Positions 1 to 10,150 are shown, counted from the stretch's first letter. The stretch is 64,000 nucleotides of DNA from Pictodentalium vernedei (GCA_031216915.1 CM062296.1:799447022-799511021); one strand, 5' to 3'. The notes: a model not told the origin generated them from the letters alone. Program-made: numbers and translations.

Positions 1-224
1 ATGGTCAAGCCTCCTTAGGGTGCACCTTGAAATAAAGAAAAAGAAATTGAGGTTCCATTAATCAACATGGCATATTCCCAAACCACAACGATATTACATC
101 ACTTTTTATCGGTATAATATCGGTATAATAGAAATAATGCAATGTTAACGTTTAGAATACACCGCAGTGCTCTCTAATTACACTATCACCCCGCATCACA
201 TGTGTTCATACCCATTTGTTCATT

Positions 225-525
225 CTATGAAATTCTCAGCTCAACTCAACGGAGCATACTGTCGGTACTCCACAGACGGGCAAACAAGGCAAGCACCTCA
301 ACGGGTCCCTATGCTACACCTGGGTACGGTGAGGGTTGCGTAGTACTGGTGAACATTTCCAACGTCCACAGCACACTCTCAAACTTCGCCGATCGCACAC
401 CAGCCACTCACGACCACTGAAGCACCCGAATCAATCACCGAATGGTCACCCATCCAAGGATTAACCGAGCTCGACGTTGCTTAACTTCGGTGATCTAACG
501 AGAGCCGTTCTACCTTCGACATTGT
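225..525 (-). repeat. SINE-like repeat with 5S rRNA-derived head
   Basis: Read on the minus strand, about 438-515 closely matches the 3' two thirds of animal 5S rRNA: ACCGAAGTTAAGCAACGTCG is followed by GGTTAATCCTTGGATGGGTG. These cover the internal RNA polymerase III promoter (A box, intermediate element and C box). The 5' end of 5S is weak and the 3' end of 5S (GCCTGGGAATACCGG) is absent, so this is a 5S-derived SINE head rather than a 5S gene. About 225-437 is the presumed SINE body and has no coding sense. No flanking target-site duplication was recognised, so the outer limits are approximate. The body differs from that of the SINEs near 38, 39 and 63 kb. Confidence 0.6.
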
Positions 526-545
526 TTCCCGTAGCTTCGCCAGCA

Positions 546-735
546 CCAAGTGTCATGAATTGGAGCAATATTTTGTGATGTTGTTTCTATTCTGAGCAGC
601 GAAGAATTAAAAAGTGTCTACTACGTCGTGTTTGAGTTATACTGTTATCACCATAAGTGATGTAGATGAAAGAGGGTACAATTGTGGCTTATTCGTGTTA
701 CTTATCAGTTCATCCAACCAAAAGGTCCTCTGTTC
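546..735. other. Unassigned AT-rich sequence
   Basis: This stretch lies between the 5S-headed repeat and the reiterated upstream modules. I see no gene or element boundary in it. It may be the left part of the virus-like block to its right. Confidence 0.3.
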
Positions 736-750
736 GATCACGACCAATCC

Positions 751-843
751 TTTACGACGTTTACTATTGCGTCGTTGGAGCATTAGGCGGGAGAAAATCA
801 ATCTTTTACGACGTTTACTATCACATCGTTGGAGTAAGTATAA
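751..843 (+). promoter_or_regulatory. Reiterated 30-base upstream module with TATA-like box
   Basis: Two copies of a 30-base module lie at 751-780 and 805-834. Both start TTTACGACGTTTACTAT and end TCGTTGGAG, with starts 54 bases apart. The second copy runs straight into GTAAGTATAA (834-843), a TATA-like box. An ATG follows at 877. A third copy of module plus TATA-like box (2216-2254) stands in front of the H4-like ORF. The shared position upstream of two ORFs is seen directly; a promoter function is inferred. Confidence 0.55.
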
Positions 844-876
844 GGCTGCCAACTCGAGCTGAATGAATTCGTCGAC

Positions 877-1187
877 ATGGATTTTTCAAAAATTAGAGAG
901 TTAACAGATGAAGATGCAGAAATAGAAGGAGAAAGATATTTGAAAGAAAGAAGATAGAGGACAGATGAAGATTTCAGTGATCTAGTTCAACCCTGCGGAA
1001 GAATGAATTTATAGAGATTATGGAGAAGTTTCCAGAGATGGGGGCGGTGAGATTGTCGATTGGAGAGTTCCAGTTTCACAACAGACCAACGCAAACTTAC
1101 GAATACCCAACCGCCGTCTACGAGACTATCATGTTTAGCAAAAGACAAGAGACTGGGAAAAAGAATGTTTTACTGAAGAGTAGATGA
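877..1187 (+). pseudogene. Unrecognised broken coding segment downstream of the module
   Basis: A short acidic ORF starts MDFSKIRELTDEDAEIEGER about 40 bases after the TATA-like box. Further coding-like sequence follows to about 1187 (for example EFIEIMEKFPEMGAVRLSIG). I do not recognise the family. The shared promoter module with the H4-like ORF suggests both belonged to one virus-like element. The segment looks broken, with a few disruptions. Confidence 0.35.
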
Positions 1188-1624
1188 GATCGCCTCAACG
1201 TCGCTCCTCGGCGAGGTGAAATTCACCACCAAATTGGCGTCCCACCGGCCCTTCTCATGGCCCACATATTCTCAAAAGAGTTTTCTCAATCACATTACAA
1301 GTTTTTTCTGAAAAAACAAAAGTCTCGGAAAGAAAGACACAGTTCCCTCACCCATCGCACATTGCTTGAACATAAAAGCAAAAACTAAAAAATGTATTTC
1401 ACCGTCAAAGTCAAGTGTGTGATTTTTTATCAAACAAAAATATCCAACTGACCTCCCCCCCCCAACCCCACACGCACTCGGTTGGACATCAGGAAAAAAT
1501 AAAGTATTTAAAAGGGACTGTGTGTCAATGAGACTTGATTTTTGTGGACGTGTGTGTCTCTCTTTTGAATCATTTCGGTAACCCTGAAAAGAACTTTTTG
1601 AAAATTCTGTCAATGTATTCACTT

Positions 1625-2074
1625 GCCCGTTCTCTTCGAATATCTTCCAATTCCATTGAAATGTGCATGTTTGTTGAGTGGTGAAGTTAATGGTGTCTTG
1701 ATCGATTCCGTTTTCTCCTCGTCAAAAACCTCAGTTTGCGTTTCAGTTGTAATAAGTCGTTTACGTTGTTTTCATCCAGGTTTTCGTCCAGGATTTTGCC
1801 ATAGTGGAATTTGTATTGGATTCTCTTCTACCATCTTCAATTTCACTGGTACTATTAATTTCTCTGCTGATAGGACTACTTGGTTTTGACAAGATTTGAT
1901 TTCTTGTATAGCTTTTAAAATATCCTTCAGTAAACCTTCATTGCGATCTGTTGAAGTAGTGGTAGATTCCGATTCACTCGCTATAGACTTCTCTTCCCTG
2001 ACTTCTGATGATAGTATTGCAGGATCAATGCTAATTAAATCATTTAAGTCTGATAGAAAATTGAGCTCTGCCAT
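1625..2074 (-). pseudogene. Unrecognised acidic protein gene, divergent from the H4-like ORF
   Basis: The coding strand is minus, with an ATG at 2074 opening MAELNFLSDLNDLISIDPAI. A TATAAAT box lies about 50 bases upstream (2130-2121 on the minus strand), so this gene and the H4-like ORF point away from each other across about 225 bases. The visible part is rich in Glu, Ser and Thr, with a Lys/Ile-rich stretch (LLKDILKAIQEIKSCQNQVV) that could be helical. I recognise no domain. The 3' part is degraded and its end uncertain. It probably belongs to the same fossil virus-like block as its neighbours. Confidence 0.35.
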
Positions 2075-2215
2075 ATTTTCTTGACTGAACAAAATACAAT
2101 CATTATTTGTTATTGTGGTCTGTATTTATAGGGAAAGCAAACTGTCATTCAGATCAAAATCTCTCCAAAGAACGCTCACGTGCTATTGGATTATAAAGCG
2201 GTAGAACATAAATCC

Positions 2216-2254
2216 TTTACGACGTTTACTATCACGTCGTTTGAGTAAGTATAA
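2216..2254 (+). promoter_or_regulatory. Third copy of the 30-base module plus TATA-like box
   Basis: The module (2216-2245) differs from the copy at 805-834 at only two or three positions and runs into GTAAGTATAA. The H4-like ORF starts 46 bases further on. The same GTAAGTATAA string also occurs at 3356-3365. Confidence 0.5.
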
Positions 2255-2300
2255 AACTTTCAATTCGAGCTCAGCTATACTTGATACTGAAGCAACAACC

Positions 2301-2561
2301 ATGCGAATACAGTTATTCATAGAGATAAAGATATCAAAGGGGAGAAATGGAGTTGGAAGAGGTGGAATGAAGTGGGAATCAACCGTTACTATTCCAAGAA
2401 ATCATTTAAGAAGTCTCGCAAGAAGGGCTAGAGTCGAGAGAATTTCACCATTAGTATTTGACGATATTCATCAATATTTACAACAGTTTCTATGGAATGT
2501 CACTAAGGATAGCATCCAATGCACAAGATTAAGAGGTGGTGAAACAGCCATTGTTACTTGA
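2301..2561 (+). CDS. Divergent histone H4-like ORF
   Basis: About 86 codons from the ATG at 2301. The N-terminal tail contains GRNGVGRGG, resembling the H4 tail GKGLGKGG. RSLARRARVERIS then aligns with H4 RRLARRGGVKRIS at the end of helix 1, and LVFDDIHQYLQQFLWNVTKD with [20 protein letters not shown] of helix 2, followed by a counterpart of the TVTAMDV region. Overall the likeness covers the tail and most of the histone fold, but at low identity and with many changes from an otherwise near-invariant protein. The ORF is shorter than H4 (about 102 residues), and its 3' end looks degraded. Its promoter module is shared with another ORF (877), and a TATA-driven gene faces away from it. I infer a histone captured by a virus-like element, now fossil. 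The alternative is a very diverged host H4 pseudogene. Confidence 0.6.
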   Translation: MRIQLFIEIKISKGRNGVGRGGMKWESTVTIPRNHLRSLARRARVERISPLVFDDIHQYLQQFLWNVTKDSIQCTRLRGGETAIVT

Positions 2562-2819
2562 GCTGATGTTAACAAAGGATGTAAGAAGAATGGGATACAT
2601 ATGATGGGTTAGCGATTAAAATAAGAAGAAACAAAGCAAAAGGCCCTTATCAGGGCCACCACATATTGTAAAAAGAGGCAACTTTTGATACACACACTTG
2701 GTAGTTCCATCACTTGATCCTTGGTGTCAAGACTTTATTCAGTTCATGAGGTATAAACCTCATACTTCCCACGTTTTGACACTTTTTTGACATACTTGTT
2801 GATTTTACAAATGGTGTAA
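2562..2819. other. Unassigned AT-rich spacer
   Basis: This stretch lies between the H4-like ORF and the palindrome cluster. No gene was recognised. Confidence 0.3.
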
Positions 2820-2932
2820 TGCAAAACGCGTTTGTCATACAGATAAGTATTTTTGTTTTTTTCAGAATTTGAGCATTGTACACATTCAAAAAAACAAACA
2901 AAAATACTTATGTGTAACACACACGTTTTGCA
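2820..2932. repeat. Long inverted repeat (about 45-base arms)
   Basis: The left arm (2820-2864, starting TGCAAAACGCGTTTG) pairs with the right arm (2885-2932, ending ACACGTTTTGCA) around a spacer of about 20 bases. Both arms carry AAGTATTTTTGTTT or its complement. It is the first of a series of palindromes running to about 3300. Confidence 0.65.
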
Positions 2933-2944
2933 CTGTATCTCAAA

Positions 2945-3300
2945 TTATTTTAACATAAAATAATTTTTACTTGTTTGCAAATTAAGTTTTTAAAACATAA
3001 AAACATTTTTTCAAGTTTTTGAGAAAATGTTTTTGTTTTGAAAACTTAATTTGCAAACATAAAAATTATTTTTCTGTTTGCAAATTAGTTTTCTGTATTC
3101 AAAATACTAATTTCCAATCATGTATGACCATTTTCTGAAAACAGAACACTAATTTGCAAATGGAAAAATAATTTTTGTATTTTTTATTTCTATGAAATTA
3201 TTTTTCTATTTGTAAATTAGTTTTTTTAAAAAGTTTTTTCAATAAAACTTTTTTTCAGAAAACTAATTTGCAGATAGAAAAATAATTGTGGATTTTTTTT
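2945..3300. repeat. Cluster of three AT-rich palindromes
   Basis: Three consecutive imperfect hairpins (about 2957-3064, 3070-3175 and 3192-3290) share a core that reads AAACTAATTTGCA on one arm and TGCAAATTAGTTT on the other. The repeated core and alternating polarity are direct observations. Such clusters can be replication or terminal structures of DNA elements, but nothing proves that here. Confidence 0.5.
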
Positions 3301-3584
3301 AGTTCATGATTTTGTACTTGCCTGACAATTAGTTTTCTTGAAAACCAATTGTCACGTAAGTATAAAATACAAATTCCTAACTGAGAAATATTTGAACAGA
3401 GAAGGTAAGATAATTCTTTCTGAATTTTATTTCATGAATATTTTGTGATACAATAAAGTACAGTTATGTTTCACTTTCTGGATGTCACTTTTTGAATGTC
3501 ACTTTTAAAATGTTCATTACAGTTTCTTGTGCAGTTTCGACATTTCAAAACTTTTGGTTTACTGTCCTTAGATTTATGTTTACT

Positions 3585-4237
3585 TTAAATTTTCATTTGC
3601 GGTGTCTCCTTCTCTGGAAATAATGTTTCTAATTCATCATCTGTTTTAGTTTCACTTGGTATGTCCATATTATATAACAAAGTGCCTGATTCTTCATCAA
3701 AATCCGGTAACACATTATCGCCAGGCTGTTGTGGTGAGGTGTTGGGTACTGTAAAATCCAGTGGTAGAATCTTTCGTTCTATCTGCTCTGGATGAATGTC
3801 AAGACTTGTAGAAGGTGCTGGAAGAATGCCAAACTCTGTAGTAGGTGATGGAACAGCTGGGGTCCCCACTTTGGTTGATTAGATACTTTTTTTCAATACA
3901 CAATCGTTAATCGGATGTCCTTTCTGCTTGCAATAATAACATACCCCTTTATTTTGACATGTTGTATCCACATGTCCACTCTCCTTACAGATATAACATC
4001 GCTCTTCATGAGTTTATAAAGTTAATCAATAATAGTTCTTGCTTCATAGAATGTATCAGACATTATCTTATTAAATTTGCTTGCAAGAAATCTCACTTCT
4101 TCTTTGTAATAAGTACTGTTTGGATTACATGTTTTCTCTATTTTCTTGGATCTTGCTATCTCTTTATCTTTCATTTTATAATAAATACTGTTTGGGTCAC
4201 ATGCTTTTTCTAATCTTGGATCTCTCACTTTATACAC
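3585..4237 (-). pseudogene. Minus-strand gene with two CCHC zinc knuckles (Polinton fossil)
   Basis: On the minus strand, about 4000-3890 encodes two consecutive CX2CX4HX4C zinc knuckles: CYICKESGHVDTTC and CYYCKQKGHPINDC. Downstream (3869-3585) is a Pro/Ser/Thr-rich acidic stretch; upstream (4237-4022) is a Lys-rich stretch. Zinc knuckles bind single-stranded nucleic acid in Gag-type and other proteins. I do not know this gene as a standard Polinton component. A TATA box (4323-4317 minus) lies upstream, facing away from the BIR gene. The gene looks broken. Confidence 0.5.
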
Positions 4238-4289
4238 CTTTGGAGCAGTTTGAAATTCAGTCTTAACCTCCTGGTGGTCAAAAAGTTAG

Positions 4290-4325
4290 TGTGAAGAAAG
4301 TTGTGAATCGAAGGCCTTTTATACT
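4290..4325 (-). promoter_or_regulatory. TATA box plus TTTCTTCACAC initiator-like motif, minus strand
   Basis: On the minus strand TATAAAA (4323-4317) is followed 23 bases later by TTTCTTCACAC (4300-4290). The polymerase gene's upstream region has the same pair with 24-base spacing (5208 and 5232). The repeated arrangement supports a shared core promoter of the fossil element; activity is not shown. Confidence 0.5.
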
Positions 4326-4335
4326 CTCCTATTAA

Positions 4336-4496
4336 GAAATGTTTCATGTAATTATTGAAATAAACCATGTGCATTTGTCACAAAACACTGAAAATAAAAT
4401 GCATTGAATTGCAATTAATTGCATTAATTACATTTTATTTCCAGTGCATTTGTTACAATCCACACAGTTTATTTCAATAATTACATGAAACATTTC
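4336..4496. repeat. 160-bp palindrome between divergent promoters
   Basis: GAAATGTTTCATGTAATTAT at 4336 is mirrored by the complementary arm ending at 4496, and the two arms fold over an AT-rich centre (about 4395-4440) that is also self-complementary. It lies exactly between the minus-strand zinc-knuckle promoter and the plus-strand BIR-gene promoter. A bidirectional regulatory region or a replication structure is possible. Confidence 0.6.
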
Positions 4497-4519
4497 ACCT
4501 CACATATGAATCTTACGGA

Positions 4520-4527
4520 TATAAAAA
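4520..4527 (+). promoter_or_regulatory. TATA box upstream of the BIR gene
   Basis: TATAAAAA lies about 54 bases before the ATG at 4581, in the plus orientation away from the palindrome. Confidence 0.4.
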
Positions 4528-4580
4528 AGACAACTTTAAGTTTTTACAGAAAAGTCAAAGTAAAACATTGAACAGTCAAC

Positions 4581-5171
4581 ATGTCTCTACTGCTTGATCA
4601 TGCATATCCTATATACTTATCAGAGCTTACAAGACTTTGGAGTTTTAGTATGACAACAAATCCTTTTTATACAATCCAAGAAAAAAGAATTAGCTAAATC
4701 TGGGTTTTGCTATGTTGGGGTAGTAAAGTAAAATGCTTCATTTGTGGGCAAGGTTTAATGAATTGGTAACCTAAAGATATTCGTTTACAAGAACATTTTA
4801 AGTGATCAAATTGTTCTTACATTCAATTGATAAGAACTTGTCAATTTTGCAATCCACCATCACGTATGCAGACACCTCCAGATAAAATATTATCAGTAAT
4901 GGATTATGGATACAGTTTAAAACAAATATTCTCAACTATGAAAAAATATGACAAGTGTCTAAACGCTATTCCGGATTATAATATTCTACATTCACTCATG
5001 TTATTAGATAATGTGAATATATCATTTAGTGATGTGATTGCAAGGAACACTGTACTTACAAATAAATTCAAAACTAAGTTAGACAAAAGGTTCATAGATG
5101 TTGTAGAAAATGCTTATCTAGATTTACAAAGTACATTACCTCAAGATGAAGAAAAATTGGAAATAGAATAG
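4581..5171 (+). pseudogene. BIR-domain (IAP-like) gene in the Polinton (fossil)
   Basis: The sequence after the ATG at 4581 carries the hallmarks of a baculoviral IAP repeat: an Arg-Leu-Trp-Ser-Phe opening, then ELAKSGFCYVGV, then KCFICGQGLMNW with the CX2C zinc ligands, then a Leu-Gln-Glu-His and a final Cys region near 4840. A further stretch to 5171 (about 110 residues, including the segment starting MQTPPDKILSVMDYG) has no domain I recognise. BIR domains bind zinc and, in IAP proteins, restrain caspases or bind their partners. This is not a core Polinton gene, so it is probably a captured anti-death gene. It is broken. Confidence 0.55.
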
Positions 5172-5207
5172 TGAATTGTCAACATTTGTTGTGAAAGAAA
5201 TGAGGGG

Positions 5208-5242
5208 TATAAAAAGGGAGTGATTCTCAGTTTTCTTCACAC
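5208..5242 (+). promoter_or_regulatory. TATA box plus TTTCTTCACAC motif upstream of polymerase B
   Basis: TATAAAAAGGG at 5208 is followed 24 bases later by TTTCTTCACAC (5232-5242). The pair matches the minus-strand promoter-like site at 4323-4290 in content and spacing. It sits about 200 bases before the polymerase coding region. Confidence 0.5.
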
Positions 5243-5413
5243 TTGCTTTTTGGATACCAAGAAGTCAAGACTGATTTTTACAAAAGAATACAGAAGATGA
5301 AGAGAAGCTTTGAAGGTAACAGTGAGATAGAGAGTGAAACAGAGGATGGTAGAAGAGAGAGCAAGAGATGAAGATTAGAGAATGAAACAGAATTATATAG
5401 AATCCATCCACAG

Positions 5414-8400
5414 ATGCAAAGAACATCAAGAAATATCCATTCAGAATCCCATGTACATAGAATAACACACAATGAATTTGATGAGAAGAATCCATTTGAA
5501 AATCTTTGCAAAGTGTTTGACAGCATGTTAATAGAGATTAAAGATGAATGTATGATAGAAGAAAATGACCACATGAGAGTATCCCTGAATCACCCTGGCT
5601 CAGATATAGGTATATTTATTCCATTTAACAAAACATATTCTATCACTGGTAATACAGTGTTAGATGAAATTGAAAAAAGTTGTAAAATCCAATGATAACT
5701 TTTCTATCAATAATGGGAAATTATCTTTAGAGGTAGCACACACCTCTCTACGACAAGGGTCTGGACAAGGTAAAACAAAATCTTATGAATCGGTTGATAA
5801 AATAGTTGTTAGTGAACAGAGTATTGTTAAACTAAAAAGTGTTAATGATTCCATGTGTCCCACATGGGGCATTGTGGTGGGAAAATGTCACGTTGATAAA
5901 GATGGATCAGAACTTTGGCAATAGAAATGGAAAAAAATCATGATTCAAGAATGAAGTTTCAAGAAATTGAAGCTAAGACTTTGATGGAGAAAACAGGGCT
6001 TCATTATAGTATTCCTTGTGGATATGAAGAGTATTATAAAATACAAGAACTGCTTTTTCCAGACTATGTCATCAAAATTCACATCCAGTATAAATCTGAT
6101 TTCTTATTTGAACCATCAAAAACTACCAAGGATAGTAAAGTTATACATATATACCACCATCTCCAGCACTTTGACACAATTACCAGCATAACATGATTTT
6201 TAGGGTATGGCTTCTATTGTGAAGTTTGCAATCAAGGCACATGTGTAAATTTGGCTGTGTTTGCTATGCCCCAGCAAAATGTATTCCTGAATACTCCATA
6301 ACCTGTTACACTTGCAATAGACAGTCTGTAAGTTCATCATGTTATCAAAACCACATCACTATAACAGGGAAAGAACAGAAAACATTTGTCAACTGGTGCA
6401 AAAATGTAAAAAATGTAACATGTTAATTTACCCCAGGAAAGGAAAACACATCTGTGAGGGGTATAAAAAATGTAAATATTGTCAGCAAAAAGTAAATTCT
6501 GAACATAAATGTTTCATTCCAAAATACACATCACCTGATAATGATACAATGTCAAAAATTCTATTTGTATTTCTTGACTTTGAAACCACTCAAGACTTAG
6601 CAGTTCACTTTCCAAATTTCTGTATTGCTCATTGTGCTTGTGCAAGATGTATCCGTGAACCTGTAGAACAAAAATGTACTTCATGTAATCAATTTGGAAA
6701 AAGAGAAACAATATTTAAAGGGGAGTCAACATTGGCAGAGTTTTGTAATTGGCTTTTTCAGGAAAGAACATAAAGGGACTACAACTATTGCTCATAATTT
6801 AAGAGGATTTGATGGACAATATGTGTTCAGACATCTTGTTGAAAATGATATCGCAACTCCAGAAATTATTGTGAATGGAAACAAAATTAGTCAACTTCAA
6901 GCTTATGACGTGAGACTAATTGATTCTTTAAGTTTTCTTTCAATGAGATTGGCACAAGTCTTTAAAACATTTAGTCTCACTGAATTCGCAAAAGGTTATT
7001 TCCCGCATTTGGAAAATACACAGACTTATCAAAATTGAATTGGTCCTTTCTTAGATGCAAAATTTTACATGCCTGCTTCTATGTCTCCATTGAATAGAGA
7101 AGTCATCAAATGGCATAATCAAAAACTCACCATCAATGCTATGTTTACCTTTAGAAAGGAAATGGAAATATGCTGTCAATCAGATGTAGATATTTTATGA
7201 AGAGGTTGTGGGGAATTTAGATGGACATTTTTAGATAGTGATGGAATAGACTCCTTCAGAGAAGCAGTTACTTTAGCTAATGCCTGTAATAAAGCTTGGA
7301 GAAAAACATCTATGCCAGAACACACACCTGCCATCATTTCAGACATAGGTTACCCATCTGCAGTCAAATACTCTATGAAGGATATCAGATTTTTTACAGT
7401 TACTTGCACAAGAAGAACACACACAACATGCACTGAATGGCGGGAAAGTTAAAATATAGGGGATTATTATGTAGATAGTTTTCACAAAGACACAAACACC
7501 ATTTTTGAATTTTTTGGATGTGAAAAATGTTATCCAGACAGAAATGTGAAAAATGCAGTCAATTTAAAATGCTACAAACTCTATACATGCAGACACAGGA
7601 TCAGATAGACCATATGAAGGCACTTAGGAACACTGTGAAAGGGATATGGGAACATGAATATGACACTTTATGCAAGACAGATTCTGAATTAAAAACAGCA
7701 CTCAATTCATTTTTATCCAATTAAACCACGGGAAGCATTATTTGGAGGGAGAACAAATGCCATTAAATTATACCATAAAATAGATCAAAAGCTCAAACAC
7801 TGAAATAAAGTATATAGCTATTTCTTAACTTTATCTGTATGTTAATAAACACCCAGAATATCAGTAGGCCATCTGAAAATACTCACAAAAGAAGATATAC
7901 ATACACATAATTTAAGACAGTATGGGGGACTCATTAAATGTAAAATTTGACCACCACAAAATCTTCACATGCCAGTTTTACCATTTCACTGTAACAAGAA
8001 AATGGTTTTCACACTTTGCAATACATGTGCAGAACACCAGAACAGTGCAGTCTTGCAGGTACATGGACAATTGTTGAACTTTTCAAAGCAATGGGTATGG
8101 TGTACAAAATACTTGACACTTACCAGATATGGCATTGGGAAGAATGGTTTTCAGAAATTTAAAAAACATTATGTGAATAAGTACTTAAAAAAAAACAAGA
8201 AGCTAGTGGCTATCCAGACTGGGTGAAAACAGATATAGATAAAGCCACTTTCAAAAAGGATTATGCAGACACTGAGAACATAAATGTACAACACATTGAA
8301 AAAAAATCCAGGAAAAACATCATTTGAAAAAAACATGTTAAACTGTTTATGGGGGACAAATGATCAAAACATTGTTAAAACTAAACAGAGTACATACATA

Positions 8401-8960
8401 ATCCACCCGAATATTTTGACTTGATACAGTACCAGTAAGCATGTAGAAATATTTGACCATGGTCAATTTATTTTAGTGAATTACACAGCTACAAAACAAA
8501 TGTATGAGCCTCAGAGTTCTGCTAATGTTGTAATAACTGTTTTTCTAACAGCATATATACGTTTGGAATTGTATAAAGTTAAAGGAGTATTAGGTAAACA
8601 GGTATATATTTTGATACAGATAGTTGCATTTATATTCATAACACATTACTATGGAATCCAACAATTATAAACAGTGGGTTAGGTCAATGGACAGATGAAC
8701 ATCCAGATGCAAAAATCATTGAATATGTAGATTTAGGTCCTAAAATTATGGTTATAGGTACATTAAAGATGGACAAATACACACTTCATGTAAAGACAAG
8801 GATATTAGATTAGATTTCAACACATCACAGAAAGTCAATTTTGAAAGTATGGTTGTAGGTTTGCAAGATAGACAGACTTACAAAATAAACATTGAATACA
8901 CACATAGAATTAAATGTAACAAGAGCAGACAAGTCACAAGGGAAAAACAAACCAAAACAT
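5414..8960 (+). pseudogene. Polinton protein-primed DNA polymerase B (fossil)
   Basis: The N-terminal part shows the Polinton polymerase pre-exonuclease region (for example QSIVKLKSVNDSMCPTWGIV near 5810-5870). A cysteine-rich stretch and the exonuclease I motif FVFLDFETTQ follow near 6570. Exonuclease II-type sequence NLRGFDGQY lies near 6800 and IDSLSF near 6920. The C-terminal palm motif YFDTDS lies near 8610. In the family this enzyme copies the element's own genome using a terminal-protein primer. The order of motifs is normal, and the length (about 3.5 kb) fits the family's 1,000 or more residues. It is clearly broken by many disruptions. Confidence 0.85.
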
Positions 8961-9499
8961 TTTGATCTGTCCATACATGTTTAAGGTATAAATAGAATTA
9001 AATAGAATTAAATGAAAACAAGAATAGATAAGTGTAAATAAATATGAGACATGTCCATACAGGTTTAAAATATAAATAGCCCATACCTATAATGTCAATA
9101 GAACATAATGCTTTTCAACTTATTACTCCTAGTCACCAAATAATAACAAAAGATGTTATTCAAAACCAATTAGAAAAATAGAAATGTATATTGAATTTTG
9201 TAATGCATTCTACATGATGAATGCTTTTCACAAAGACAAAATATTTGGACAAGTGTTATGTGGGATTTTATTATTTATGATGAACAAATCATAGATTATT
9301 TATATAAAAAATGAGTACCACAAAGTGATCAACTAATAGATTCTTCAGAACCATATTTGAGTTAAAACCACCTTTATTGAAAATTCCCACCAAGCAGAAC
9401 TAGGAAAGCATGGAAGAAAGTAATATAAAAGTTAATGATAGAAAACATTTTTCACAAAAAAAAAACAATTATGGCATAAAGTGAATGTTTATTGTTTCA

Positions 9500-10150
9500 G
9501 CATCCCTGTAATATTTTCATCTCAGGACCTAATCGTTCGGGGAAAACAGAATTTTTTTAAAAAACTGATTGATATGAAACATGATTTATTTCAAATTGTA
9601 CCTAAAAAAATCACTTGGTGTAATAAGGAATTGCAAAAGACATATACTTTACTGAAAGAAAGTGAAGACATCAAATTCATTGAAGGTATTCCCAATGATG
9701 AATTTGACATTATTGATGATGTCACTGTACCAGTTCTTGTTCTTTTTGATGATATGTTAGGAGATAAAGATGAAGAAAAATTCAGATCATGGTTTACTCA
9801 TAAAGGGCATCTTCGAAATGCTAGTGATATTTACATAACTCAGAATATGTCTCAGCAATCTGAATCTAGTCATACCATAAGTTTAAATGTCCATTATATG
9901 ATTTTATATCAAAATATAAGAGATAAAGGACAAATTGAAGGATTGTCAAATCAAGTTCAATTACCACATTTAAATTCAGCTTATCAAGATGCAACAAGCA
10001 CTGAACATGGTTATTTATGAATTGATTTTCATCCTAGAACTCCTGATTCATTGAGATTAAGAACTGATATTTTTCATCCATGGGTAACACAAGATGAACA
10101 TGATCTATCATTTATACAAAACTATAAAAAGGATAGTGATATGATATTTG
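9500..10150 (+). pseudogene. Polinton FtsK/A32-type packaging ATPase (fossil)
   Basis: The Walker A motif GPNRSGKT lies near 9525-9550 and a Walker B-like VLVLFDDML near 9735-9765. ITQNMSQQ follows near 9835, in the place of the sensor region. This ATPase pumps the element's DNA into capsids in related viruses. A stretch of about 180 codons (9481-10020) is open, and recognisable sequence continues to about 10150. Position after the polymerase and before the small virion genes is usual. It is part of a broken element. Confidence 0.8.

Noticed and set aside
438-515. A functional 5S rRNA gene
   Set aside because: Only the middle of 5S matches well. The 5' end and the last third differ, and the same 5S segment heads a SINE at 38.6 kb.
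2945-3300. CRISPR-like array from evenly spaced repeats
   Set aside because: The repeats alternate in orientation and form palindromes; no spacer pattern, and the DNA is eukaryotic.
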